Assembly: GCF_024679095.1 (NCBI RefSeq)
Contig: NC_066567.1
Span: 10,605,719-10,669,718, forward strand
Source: Eriocheir sinensis
Lineage: Eukaryota; Arthropoda; Malacostraca; Decapoda; Varunidae
DNA: 64,000 nt
Direction: 5' to 3'
A program made the translations under genes and the position numbers. Under the pieces are notes generated by a model. The model ran no database searches. It saw only the letters and a list, made by a program, of their open reading frames with translations, and was not told the origin of the DNA. Shown piece by piece: positions 11,460 through 20,991 of this stretch; within the stretch, counting starts at the first letter, position 1, and each line of letters starts with the position of its first letter.

Positions 11460-12360
11460 GGTCACCCTTGCTATTTCTCCTTTATCAATTTCCTTTCACT
11501 AATTTCTATCCCTCTCTGTCTTTATTTTCATTCACTGTTTCCTTTATAATCCACAAAGTCAATATTCTCCACTACCATTTTTTTTTATTCATTGTTTATT
11601 ATGATTTTTTTTCTTTGTCAATTTCCTTTCACTAATTTCTATTCCTCTCTGTCTTTATTTTCATTCACTGTTTCCTTTATAACCCACAAAGTCAATATTC
11701 TAGACTACCATTTTTTTTATTTATTGTTTATTATGATTTTTTTTCTTTGTCAATTTCCTTTCACTAATTTCTATCCCTCTGTCTTTATTTTCATTCACTG
11801 TTTCCTTTATAATCCACAAAGTCAATATTCTCCACTACCATTTTTTTTATTTATTGTTTATTATGATTTTTTTTCTTTGTCAATTTCCTTTCACTAATTT
11901 CTATCCCTCTGTCTTTATTTTCATTCACTGTTTCCTTTATAATCCACAAAGTCAATATTCTCCACTACCATTTTTTTTTATTCATTGTTTATTATGATTT
12001 TTTTTCTTTGTCAATTTCCTTTCACTAATTTCTATCCCTCTCTGTCTTTATTTTCATTCACTGTTTCCTTTATAATCCACAAAGTCATATTCTCCACTAC
12101 CATTTTTTTTATTCATTGTTTATTATGAGTTTTTTCTCCTTTCTCAATTTTCTTTCACTAATTTCAACCCCTGTCCTGATTTTCATCCTCCACTGTTTCC
12201 TTTATAACCAACAAAGTCAATATTCTAGACTACCATTTTTTTTATTCATTGTTTATTATGAGTTTTTTCTCCTTTCTCAATTTTCTTTCACTAATTTCAA
12301 CCCCTGTCTTTATTTTCATTCATTGCTTCCTTTATAACCAACAACAAAGGCAATGTTCTC
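11460..12360 (+). repeat. Minisatellite, unit about 130 bp
   Basis: Six to seven tandem copies of a T-rich unit (CACTGTTTCCTTTATAATCC; TTCATTGTTTATTATGATTT). Later copies are more diverged. The open frames are repeat translations. Confidence 0.9.
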
Positions 12361-12369
12361 CACTACCAT

Positions 12370-12800
12370 GATTTCTATTCCTCTCTCTTTCTCTTTCCTT
12401 CACTTTCTCTCTTCCTCCATCTCAAAGGAAATAAATAAATTCTCCTTTTTCTTTCCTTCATTTTTCCTCTTCTCTGCTCTCGTTTTCTCTTCCTCGTTCT
12501 TTCTCTTTCCTTAACTTTTCCTCTTCTCTGCTCTCATGATTTCTCTTCCTCTTCCTTTCTCTTTCCTTCAGTCTTCCTCTTCTCTGCTCTCATTTTCTCT
12601 TCCTCTTCCTTTCTCTTTCCTTCAGTCTTCCTCTTCTCTGCTCTCGTTTTCTCTTCCTCTTTCCTTCAGTCTTCCTCTTCTCTGCTCTCGTTTTCTCTTC
12701 CTCTTTCCTTCAGTCTTCCTCTTCTCTGCTCTCGTTTTCTCTTCCTCTTTCCTTCAGTCTTCCTCTTCTCTGCTCTCGTTTTCTATCCCTCTTTCTTTCT
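12370..12800 (+). repeat. Pyrimidine-rich minisatellite
   Basis: About eight copies of a 40-50 bp unit (CTTCCTCTTCTCTGCTCTCG), all pyrimidine-biased on the plus strand. Confidence 0.9.
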
Positions 12801-13039
12801 CTACTGCGCTACCATTAAACATATACATCTACGGTACTCAGGGAAATTGTATTCAGTACCAGACCTGTTACATTACACAAGTTGCTTCTTTCACTTACAA
12901 CTACAAGCTACCACTACAAAAAAATATATATATATCGGTACATTGTAAAATCTAAATACCACCACTTCACAACACTACACCACACCAGGTAACACCCCTA
13001 CATACTCGGGGGGGGGGCAGGTGTAGTGGGTTAAGGCTG

Positions 13040-13640
13040 TCCCGGACTGTATTCTCAAACGTATTGGCGTCTCAGTTCACATTTGCAATGCCCCCTCGTG
13101 GAAGTTCGGATTTTCATGGAGTGTTCTGTGAAGGTGGTCATAGTTTTACATTGGATTTTCTCATTTCTATTCCCTGTTCGTTTATCTTTTCTTTGTTCAT
13201 TCTTTGTAACCTTGATCTTTGTTTTTGTTCTCTCGTTTTTCATGGGTTCTGCATCTTGAATGTGGAAAAGGCGCCCATGAAAATCCGGTTCCCCTTCTCT
13301 GTGGTCTTGGGAAATGGTAATGAAAGCTCAGTGCCAATATGGGCCTGGATTTTATGGACTGTTTTGTGAAGGTGGTGATAGTTTTTCATGGGTTCTGCAT
13401 CTTGAATGTGGAAAAGGCGCCCATGAAAATCCAGTTACCCTTTTCTGTGGTCTTGGGAAATGGTAATGAAAGCTCAGTGCCAATATGGGCCTGGATTTTA
13501 TGGACTGTTATGTGAAGGTGATAATTTTCTGCATCTTGACTGGGAAAAAGGCAGCCATGAAGACCCAGTTACCCTTCTCTGTGGCCTTGGGAAATGGTAA
13601 TGAAGGCCCAGTGCCACTATGGACCCCGAGCCACTAAAAC
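13040..13640 (+). repeat. About 125 bp tandem repeat
   Basis: Three to four copies of a unit with GGCGCCCATGAAAATCCAGT and CTGTGGTCTTGGGAAATGGT. Relatives occur at about 9930-10090 and 36960-37110. The array runs into the left end of MITE copy 2. Confidence 0.8.
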
Positions 13641-13709
13641 CATGTGCTCTAATGACACCCTGCCACATCACCAGCACCCAGTTAACCTTCTCTGTGGCCT
13701 TGGGAAATA

Positions 13710-14325
13710 GGGCCGTATTTGTAAACACCTTAACACCCAGGCACATGTATTTGACAGGGCTTTCATGGGCGTTCCAGGCATTTCCAGGGGTAGTTCAATG
13801 ACCCTGGTGGTAGTTTGACCCTTCGCCTGCACCATGAACTTAAAGAAACACTCATTTGACAAGGCTTTCATAGGGGTGTGGGACATTTCCAGGGGTAGTT
13901 TAATGACCCTTCGTCTGCACCATGAACCTAAAGAAACACTCATCTGACAAGGCTTTCATAGGGGTGTGGGACATTTCCAGGGGTAGTTTAATGACCCTGG
14001 TGGTAGTTTGACCCTTCTTCTGAACCATGAACCTAAAGAAACACTCATTTGATAAGGCTTTCATAGGGGTGCGAGGCATTTCCAGGGGTAGTTTAATGAC
14101 CCTGGTGGTAGTTTGACCCTTCTTCTGAACCATGAACCTAAAGAAACACTCATTTGACAAGGCTTTCATAAGGGTGTGGGGCATTTCCAGGGGTAGTTCA
14201 ATGACCCTGGTGGTAGTTTAACCCTTTGTCTGTACCATGAACGTGAATACACACTCATCAAAGCTCAGTTAACCTCCTTTTTGGGCTTTGGAAATGACGT
14301 GAGGGGCGGAAACTCTAACCAACCA
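13710..14325 (+). mobile_element. 108 bp-repeat MITE, copy 2 (just downstream of the Kir stop)
   Basis: Starts GGGCCGTATTTGTAAACACC after TA (13708-13709), has about five 108 bp units, and ends AACTCTAACCAACCA before TA (14326-14327). It begins 112 bp past the Kir stop codon, so it probably forms part of the Kir 3' UTR. Three units carry TTTAAT on the plus strand (13899, 13987, 14092), i.e. ATTAAA in the Kir sense. Confidence 0.8.
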
Positions 14326-14437
14326 TAGTCATAACGAGTCCAATACGTTCAAGAATATGGACCGGAGCCACTAAAACCATATGCGCTAAGGACACCCCCT
14401 TGCACCACCACCACCACCACCACAACAGCACCATCGC

Positions 14438-14593
14438 CTATACCCGAGACTTGTGTTGGTCTCGCGTCACGAACACGTCAGGCTCGAGACACACCACCGG
14501 GTCGTTGTTGGAGGGCGTGTAGCACATCAGCGGCTCATTGCTCTGTAGCTTGAACTCCTCCAGCTCACGGGCGCTGCACAAGGGCGTCGGGAT
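14438..14593 (-). CDS. Irk: Kir channel, last exon (cytoplasmic C-terminus)
   Basis: Acceptor CCCCCCTCAG; 51 codons plus TAG at 14440-14438 (residues 371-421 of the 1a isoform). It opens IPTPLCSARELEEF, matching the conserved TPLCSA-x-(D/E)L block that closes the cytoplasmic immunoglobulin-like domain of Kir channels. The remainder is divergent tail. The protein ends HKSRV: the final S-R-V fits a class I PDZ-binding motif (S/T-x-hydrophobic), comparable in position to the S-E-I ending of Kir2 channels. PDZ binding is inference. Confidence 0.9.
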   Translation of the reverse strand: MPTPLCSARELEEFKLQSNEPLMCYTPSNNDPVVCLEPDVFVTRDQHKSRV

Positions 14594-15132
14594 CTGAGGG
14601 GGGAGGGGTGTCAGATTTTTGTTACCGTATTTGACGGCATATAAGACGCACTTTTTTTCCAAAAAGATGTCCCTGAAAAGCACCCTGCGTCTTATAGGGT
14701 CAAGGTTCAGCTTTGGGTCACTGGCCAGTGAAGTTTTAGTGCAGCAATGGCACTTATATTAAACTGCAAACCTCTCCGCAAATGTAAACAAGATTGCTTT
14801 TACAGCAACTCTTTTCTGAAGTAACAATGTATAAGAGTAGTACTTACCACTACTTCATATTAAATGACACCAGTCATGAAGAAAATTAAGTGACTTAATG
14901 CTTCCTTCTTTCTTTCTTTTCTTCACTTTTCTACTTCCTTTCCTCAAAAAACTTATTATTAGTTTCACATCTGCTGGATCCTGTTGTCACTCACCTATCC
15001 AGTCTTATCAAACTCAAATGACGTAAGATAATTTCACCGGAAGATCTTTTGAAACAAATTTTTTCAGCTTTCCTTCCCCCTGAAAAAAAAAAAAAAAAAA
15101 CTCATTATTAGTCAAATCCTACCGCCACTCAC
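14594..15132 (-). other. Kir intron with MITE remnant
   Basis: Contains an inverted pair, CATATAAGACGCAC (about 14639-14652) and CTGCGTCTTATAGG (about 14686-14699), likely remnant ends of a small element. Also an A18 run near 15080-15100. Otherwise unique AT-rich sequence. Confidence 0.5.
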
Positions 15133-15313
15133 CTCTCTTGTCTTGTTAAACTCCCTGAAGTCGACCACGTAATTGTCCGAGGCCTTGTCGAATGCTATCA
15201 TGTTCTCGAAGCGATGACCCCAAAGGATATCCGAGGGCTGGTAGGAGAAGCGCGCCTGCATGGTGTTGCCGGTAGACTCCGTGCAGCCCTCCAGGTACAC
15301 CACCAACTCAAAG
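15133..15313 (-). CDS. Irk: Kir channel, exon 6 (cytoplasmic beta-sandwich)
   Basis: Acceptor TGTTTAG, donor GAGAG|GTGAGT; residues 311-370. It reads FELVVYLEGCTESTGNTMQA then SYQPSDILWGHRFENM, matching the Kir 'FE(V/I)(V/I)V-LEG-VE-TG-T-QAR-SY---(E/D)ILWGHRF' core. It ends DNYVVDFREFNKTRE in phase 0. This region forms the cytoplasmic pore wall and the subunit interface of the tetramer. Confidence 0.94.
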
Positions 15314-16378
15314 CTAAACACAAGGAACCATATTACACTCCGTTCAGGCTAACTTGGCCAATAAGCTCCTCCCCCTTCCCCCAGAAAGTGCATATCATTG
15401 GCCACTAGACTTCAGGTACACCGCCAACTCAAACCTAAACACAAGGAAACATATTACACTCCGTTCAGGCTAACTTGGCGAATAAGCTCCTCCCCCTTCC
15501 CCTAATAAGTACATATCATTGGCCAGTCCATGAGCTAGCCACGCCCCCTTTCCATCTCAGGCTACATGTGATTGGTGGATGCTGGGAGAGATAATTGAGT
15601 CTTATTGGTCCCCGCTGAGTTGTGAATGAGTAGAGATTATATGTTGGCGAATAAGCCCCTCCCCCTTCCCCAAACAAGCGCATATCATTGGCCAGTCCAT
15701 GAGTAAGCCACGCCCCCTTTCCATATCAGGTTACTTGTGATTGGTGGATGCTGGGAGAGGGTGAATCTTATTGGTGCTCGCTGGGTTGTGAATGGGTGAT
15801 TATATACTATGCCAATTTGAATAGACTATAGTAACTTGTTTTTATTTTCCTATCTTTCCTGTTTCCATTTACTCCAATCCTTCATGTCCTGCTCCTCCAA
15901 CTCCTCACAATTAACACAAAAAGCCATTAATACCCTCTTTTTCAGCCTTTCCTATCTTTGAAGTTCGCTGTTCCTCTTAAGTCTTCTCCATTTACTTCAA
16001 CAATCCGCTTCCTGCAGCCTCGATCTCCACTCTATGCTTTTCAATTCCTCACGATTAACACAAAGAGCAATTAGTACCTTTTTCTTTTTCAGCCTTTCCT
16101 ATCTTTGAAGTTCACTGTTCCTGTTAAGCCTTCTCCACTTACTTCAACTGTCCGCTTCCTGCAGCCTCAATCTCCACTCTACGCATTTCAATTCCTCACG
16201 ATTAACACAAAGAGCAATGAGTACCGTCTTCTTTTTCAGCCTTTCCTATCTTTGAAGTTCACTGTTCCTGTTAAACCTTCTTCATTAACTTTGACTATAT
16301 CCACTCTTTGCTTGCTCAACTACCCTCACCCTCTTCCTTTCAGGCCTACAACATCCTTAATCTTCACTCAGGACTCAC
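15314..16378 (-). repeat. Kir intron with duplicated acceptor segment and two minisatellites
   Basis: About 15413-15530 repeats 15290-15400, including a copy of the exon 6 acceptor edge (GTTTAG/GTTTGAG variant). A ~130 bp unit (TTCCCC...CATATCATTGGCCAGTCCATG) occurs at about 15480-15640 and 15650-15800. About 15890-16300 holds three copies of a ~135 bp unit (CTTTCCTATCTTTGAAGTTC). Confidence 0.8.
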
Positions 16379-16560
16379 TTCTCGTTCATGAGGTCAACGG
16401 CGGACATGTTATAGAAGGGAGAGTCCTGGTTGATGACATGCACGATCGTCATGGGCCACAGGAAGAAGAGGTGCTCGGACCCGTCGTCGCTGCCCACCGT
16501 GACATCGTACTGGTGGAAGGGAATGACCTCGCCCTCCTCCGTGCGCCGCCGACGAACCAC
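16379..16560 (-). CDS. Irk: Kir channel, exon 5 (start of cytoplasmic domain)
   Basis: Acceptor CATCTTCAG|GTGG, donor GAA|GTGAGT; residues 250-309 plus two bases. It reads VVRRRRTEEGEVIPFHQYDV then TVGSDDGSEHLFFLWPMTIV and HVINQDSPFY, matching the Kir 'T-EGE-IP--Q-D--VG-D-G-DR-FLV-P--I-H-I---SP' signature. The acceptor lies directly against a 108 bp repeat array that fills the upstream intron. Confidence 0.93.
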
Positions 16561-17325
16561 CTGAAGATGAAGCACATATTTAACAAGGCTTTCGTGGGAG
16601 TGATGAGCATTTCCAGGGGTAGTTTTATGACCCTGGTGATAGTTTGCCCCTTCTTCTGTACCATGAACCTAAAGAAACACATATTTGACAGGGCTTTCGT
16701 GGGAGTGATGAGCATTTCCAGGGGTAGTTTTATGACCCTGGTGATAGTTTGACCCTTCTTCTGTACCATGAACCTAAAGAAACACATATTTGACAGGGCT
16801 TTCGTGGGAGTGATGAGCATTTCCAGGGGTAGTTTTATGACCCTGGTGATAGTTTGACCCTTCTTCTGTACCATAAACCTAAAGAAACACATATTTGACA
16901 GGGCTTTCGTGGGAGTGATTAGCATTTCCAGGGGTAGTTTTATGACCCTGGTGATAGTTTGCCCCTTCTTCTGTACCACGAACCTAAAGAAACATATATT
17001 TGACAAGACTTTCGTAGGAATGTTGGGCATTTCCAGGGGTAGTTTCATGACCCTGGTGATAGTTTGACCCTTCTTCTGTACCATGAACCTAAAGAAACAT
17101 ATATTTGACAAGACTTTCGTAGGAATGTTGGGCATTTCCAGGGGTAGTTTCATGACCCTGGTGATAGTTTGACCCTTCTTCTGTACCATGAACCTAAAGA
17201 AATATATATTTAACAAGACTTTCATAGGAGTGTTGGGCCTTTCCAGGGGTAGTTTCATGACCCTGGTGATAGTTTGACCCTTCTTCTGTACCATGAACCT
17301 AAAGAAACACCTTCCCTTTCCTTAC
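16561..17325 (-). repeat. Kir intron composed of seven 108 bp repeats
   Basis: About 16575-17312 of this 765 bp intron is seven head-to-tail 108 bp units of the MITE family, leaving about 15 bp at each splice site. Every unit contains, on the transcribed strand, TTTCTTTAG followed by GTTCATGG, an acceptor-like string aligning with the real acceptor (TTCATCTTCAG|GTGGTT). No unique MITE ends are visible. Confidence 0.88.
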
Positions 17326-17572
17326 CTGGGCCATAACAGTAGCACCAATGATGAACGACTTCCTCATATCCCCAACCCTGAAGAGGAGGCAAAGGTTCCC
17401 ATCGCGCAGACAGATACATGCCTGGCGGGAGAACATGATGGTGTTGGTCCTCTGCTTGGGTCTCGTCAGCTTGGCAAAGACCACACCCACCATGAACGCT
17501 TGAAGGATGACCCCAGTGATGCTCTGAAGACACATCACCAGGACAGCCTCAGGGCATTCCTCGGTGGTGTAT
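17326..17572 (-). CDS. Irk: Kir channel, exon 4 (pore exit, M2 helix, C-linker)
   Basis: Acceptor CCTCCTCAG, donor CAG|GTAAGG; residues 168-249. YTTEECPEA after the filter carries C173, the partner of C141 in the conserved extracellular disulphide (spacing 32, as in Kir2.1). M2 spans ~175-199 (AVLVMCLQSITGVILQAFMV). AKLTRPKQR is the PIP2-contact segment; FRVGDMRKS is a Kir hallmark. The M2 rectification position (D172 of Kir2.1) is Q191 and the E224-equivalent is G243, suggesting weak rectification (inference from family). Confidence 0.95.
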
Positions 17573-18215
17573 CTGAGGAGGAAAAGGGATAGGTGTTATT
17601 AGGAGGAGGAATATCTGTTAGTAGGGAGAGAAGGGATAGATCTGTTAGTAGGGAGAAGAGAAGGGATAGGTGTTAGTAGGAGGAGGGACATCTGTTAGTA
17701 GGGAGAGAAGGGATAGAGGGACATCTGTTAGTAGGGAGAAGAGAAGGGATAGGTGTTAGTAGGAGGAGGGACATCTGTTAGTAGGGAGAGAAGGATAGAG
17801 GGACATCTGTTAGTAGGGAGAAGAGAAGGGATAGGTGTTAGTAGGAGGAGGGACATCTGTTAGTAGGGAGAGAAGGGATAGAGGGACATCTGTTAGTAGG
17901 GAGAAGAGAAGGGATAGGTGTTAGTAGGAGGAGGGACATCTGTTAGTAGGGAGAGAAGGGATAGAGGGACATCTGTTAGTAGGGAGAAGAGAAGGGATAG
18001 GTGTTAGTAGGAGGAGGGACATCTGTTAGCAGGGAGAGAAGGGATAGAAGGACATCTGTTAGTAGGGAGAGGAGAAGGGATAGGTGTTAGTAAGAGGAGG
18101 GACATCTGTTAGTAGGGAGAAAGGGGACAGCTGTTAGTAGAAGGAGGGATGCTGTTAGTAGGGGAAGAAGGGACAGCTGTTAGTAGGAGGAGGGACATCT
18201 GTTAGTAGGAAGAAC
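17573..18215 (+). repeat. 83 bp purine-rich minisatellite abutting Kir exon 4
   Basis: About seven copies of an 83 bp unit made of two related halves (GGGACATCTGTTAGTAGGGA). The first bases (GAGGAGGAAAAGGGATAGG) overlap the polypyrimidine tract of the exon 4 acceptor on the transcribed strand. Confidence 0.9.
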
Positions 18216-18337
18216 CAAAACTATATGCGAGCTGGACAAATCACAAATCCATATACTGGCAGACATTTCTTGCATTCAAAAGTAAAAGTTTCCTAAGATT
18301 CTGACGCCTTCCTAATGGGGGGTTTTCTTCATACTTG

Positions 18338-18339
<2 letters not shown>

Positions 18340-18374
<35 letters not shown>
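18340..18374 (+). repeat. Poly(T) tract
   Basis: A T run of roughly 33 bases interrupts a truncated copy of the following ~112 bp repeat. Confidence 0.9.
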
Positions 18375-18456
18375 AAACACGATTCTGACCAATTTCACGG
18401 GAGTTTGAGAAGCAGTTTTCGTATGCTTGCCACCCCTTGACTCTTGAACAGGGCAC

Positions 18457-18535
18457 GTTAGGTTAGGTTAGACTAGGTTAGGTTAGGTAAGGCTAGGCTA
18501 GGTTAGGTTAGGTTAGGTTAAGTTAGGTTAGGTTC
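18457..18535 (+). repeat. Interstitial telomere-like (TTAGG)n tract
   Basis: About 15 TTAGG pentamers, some degenerate (CTAGG, TAAGG, TTAAG). TTAGG is the ancestral arthropod telomere repeat; here it lies within a Kir intron. Confidence 0.8.
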
Positions 18536-18689
18536 ACCCAAACTAGCAAGGGGTAATTTTGAGTGGGAATTACAATGAGAGTATTTTCCAGAACGCCCCG
18601 TGGTTAGTTTCGAAGGTATATGTCTTCACCCAGGGACCACACACCCGTAGAGAGATTGGAAATATGCCTCCCTTCCTCCCAACGCTTTC

Positions 18690-19330
18690 TCGTGTGAGGC
18701 AACCCCGCAAACTTTATTATGACTTGGGGAATCTTCATATTCTTGGGAAACACGATTCTGACCAATTTCACGGGAGTTTGAGAAGCACAGTTTTGTGTTC
18801 CTGTCAGTAGGCAACCCCGCAAACTTTTCTATTACTTGGGGAATCTTCATATTCTTGGGAAACACGATTCTGACCAATTTCACGGGAGTTTGGGAAGCAC
18901 AGTTTTGTGTTCCTGTCAGTAGGCAACCCCGCAGACTTTTCTATTACTTGGGGAATCTTCATATTCTTGGGAAAAAACGATTCTGACCAATTTCACGGGA
19001 GTTTGGGAAGCACAGTTTTGTGTTCCTGTCAGTAGGCAACCCCCCAAACTCTTATATTACTTGGGGAACCTTCATATTCTTCGGAAACACGATTCTGACC
19101 AATTTCACGGGAGTTTGGGAAGCACAGTTTTGTATTCCTGTCAGTAGGCAACCCCGCAAACTCTTATATTACTTGGGGAACCTTCATATTCTTCGGAAAC
19201 ACGATTCTGACCAATTTCACGGGAGTTTGAGAAGCACAGTTTTGTATTCCAGTCCGTCCCTGTTTAGACGCAGAGCCACGTGGGTGTGTAGCTTCCATCG
19301 CTTTCTCGTGTGAGGCAACCCCGCAAACTG
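18690..19330 (+). repeat. About 112 bp minisatellite
   Basis: Five tandem copies of a unit containing CACGATTCTGACCAATTTCA and CAGTTTTGTGTTCCTGTCAG, plus a degenerate copy at about 18290-18440. Confidence 0.92.
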
Positions 19331-19449
19331 GTTAAGAGCTGACCAGACTCGCAAAACCCCGCCAAGGAGACCCCGAATCCATAAGGAAGGAAGACACGTA
19401 GGCCACACACCTCAAGGAGAAAAACAACAGATTACGCCATGATTGTAGT

Positions 19450-20262
19450 TTGCATATCTACTCTCCTCCATTATTTCTCTTCCCTTTACCCTCCCTTCCC
19501 TTCTTCTTCCCTATTTTCTCCCTTTCCTTTCCTGTTCCACCCACCTTCTCTTCCTATGCTTAACTACTCAAATCTATTTTTTCTCTTCCCTTCTTCCTTC
19601 CATCTTCCCTACTTTCTCCTTTTCCTTTCTTTCTTTCCTTTCCTCTTCATTCCACTTTCTCTTCCTATCCTCTTCGAATGCTTAACTACTCTCCTTCATT
19701 CTTCCTCTTCCCTTTTACTATCCCTTCCCTTCTTCTTCCTTCCATCTTCCCTACTTTCTCCTTTTCCTTTCTTTCTTTCCTTTCCTCTTCATTCCACTTT
19801 CTCTTCCTATCCTCTTCGAATGCTTAACTACTCTCCTTCATTCTTCCTCTTCCCTTTTACTATCCCTTCCCTTCTTCTTCCTTCTATCTTCCCTACTTTC
19901 CCCATTTCCTTTCCTTCCTTTTCTCTTCCAATCACCTTCTCTTCCTATGCTCCTCGAATGCTTAACTATACTTTCCTCCATTATTTATCTTCCCTTTTAC
20001 CCTCCCTTCCCTTCTTCTTCCTTCCATCTTCCCTACTTTCCCCCTTTTCCTTTCCTTCCTTTTCTCTTCCAATCACCTTCTCTTCCTATGCTCCTCGAAT
20101 GCTTAACTATACTTTCCTCCATTATTTCTCTTCCCTTTTACTATCCCTTCCCTTCTTCCTCCTTCCATCTTCCCTACTTTCCCCCTTTTCCTTTCTTTCT
20201 TTCCTTTCCTCTTTCATCCACATTCTCCTCTTTTTCCCTTTCATTTCCCTTCTTCCTAGTTA
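19450..20262 (+). repeat. Pyrimidine-rich minisatellite, unit about 140 bp
   Basis: About six copies (CCTCGAATGCTTAACTA; CTTCTTCCTTCCATCTTCCC). The 274-codon plus-strand frame is repeat translation. Confidence 0.9.
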
Positions 20263-20440
20263 AATAATTCGAAGCTCCATCGTCTGACAAGGCTTTCGTA
20301 TAAGTGATGTAGGTATTTCCATGGGTAGTTTTATGACCCTGGTGGTAGTGTGACCCTTCAGCTGTACTATTTAACGTGGGAAAACTCATGAGAACTCTTT
20401 TTATCTCCTATTCGGACTTTGGAAATTGAGAGAGGAGGAG
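20263..20440 (+). mobile_element. 108 bp-repeat MITE, single-unit copy
   Basis: One unit (GACAAGGCTTTCGTA; TTTATGACCCTGGTGGTAGT) followed by the family's diverged right block (ACTCTTTTTATCTCC...GGAAATTGAGAGAGG). Ends degraded. Confidence 0.7.
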
Positions 20441-20510
20441 GAGGCGTCTGAAAATGTCGACCTATTTTTTCATTCTCCTTTCTCGTACTGAAGTGACATA
20501 AGTTCCGACG

Positions 20511-20695
20511 TTGCCAGATTGTCGTACTCGGCCTCGTCTGCCAATTTCCGACCCAAAAAAGTGCCTCCTCGACCCCAATAATTGCCTTCATATACAGTTA
20601 TCATTAGAATGGTTAATTACTGGTGTGTTTTGGTAATAGTTATGGCTCAGAAACCGGTAAATACGAGGCTACGAGTACGATAATCTGGCAACGGT
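20511..20695. mobile_element. Short TIR element (MITE)
   Basis: Left CGTTGCCAGATTGTCGTACT pairs with right GAGTACGATAATCTGGCAAC across 28-30 bp. Interior unique, no coding potential. Superfamily not assigned. Confidence 0.7.
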
Positions 20696-20916
20696 GGACT
20701 CATAACAGTACTTCAAATTATATATCAAGACAGTCAGACATTTATCACTTACCACTCAGACAGAAATAAATAACGCCACTAGACCAGAACTATATTTTTC
20801 GTTGTCCTTCCTCGAGCAAAGTGTCTTAACTGAGAATTGGAACCTATTTTTAGGCTTGGATTCTCAACACGCGCGATCTGAACACACTATTAGAATTTAA
20901 GTCGTTTTTGGTGTCG

Positions 20917-20922
<6 letters not shown>

Positions 20923-20987
<65 letters not shown>
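20923..20987 (+). repeat. (GA)n microsatellite at LINE 3' end
   Basis: Pure GA tract abutting the 3' end (GATTTACATAGAAAATC on plus) of the LINE remnant. Confidence 0.95.

Positions 20988-20991
<4 letters not shown>

Noticed and set aside
16449..17294. 281-codon minus-strand frame with MVQKKGQT... repeats as a repeat protein
   Set aside because: It is the 108 bp MITE unit read in its stop-free frame, running into Kir exon 5 in the wrong frame.
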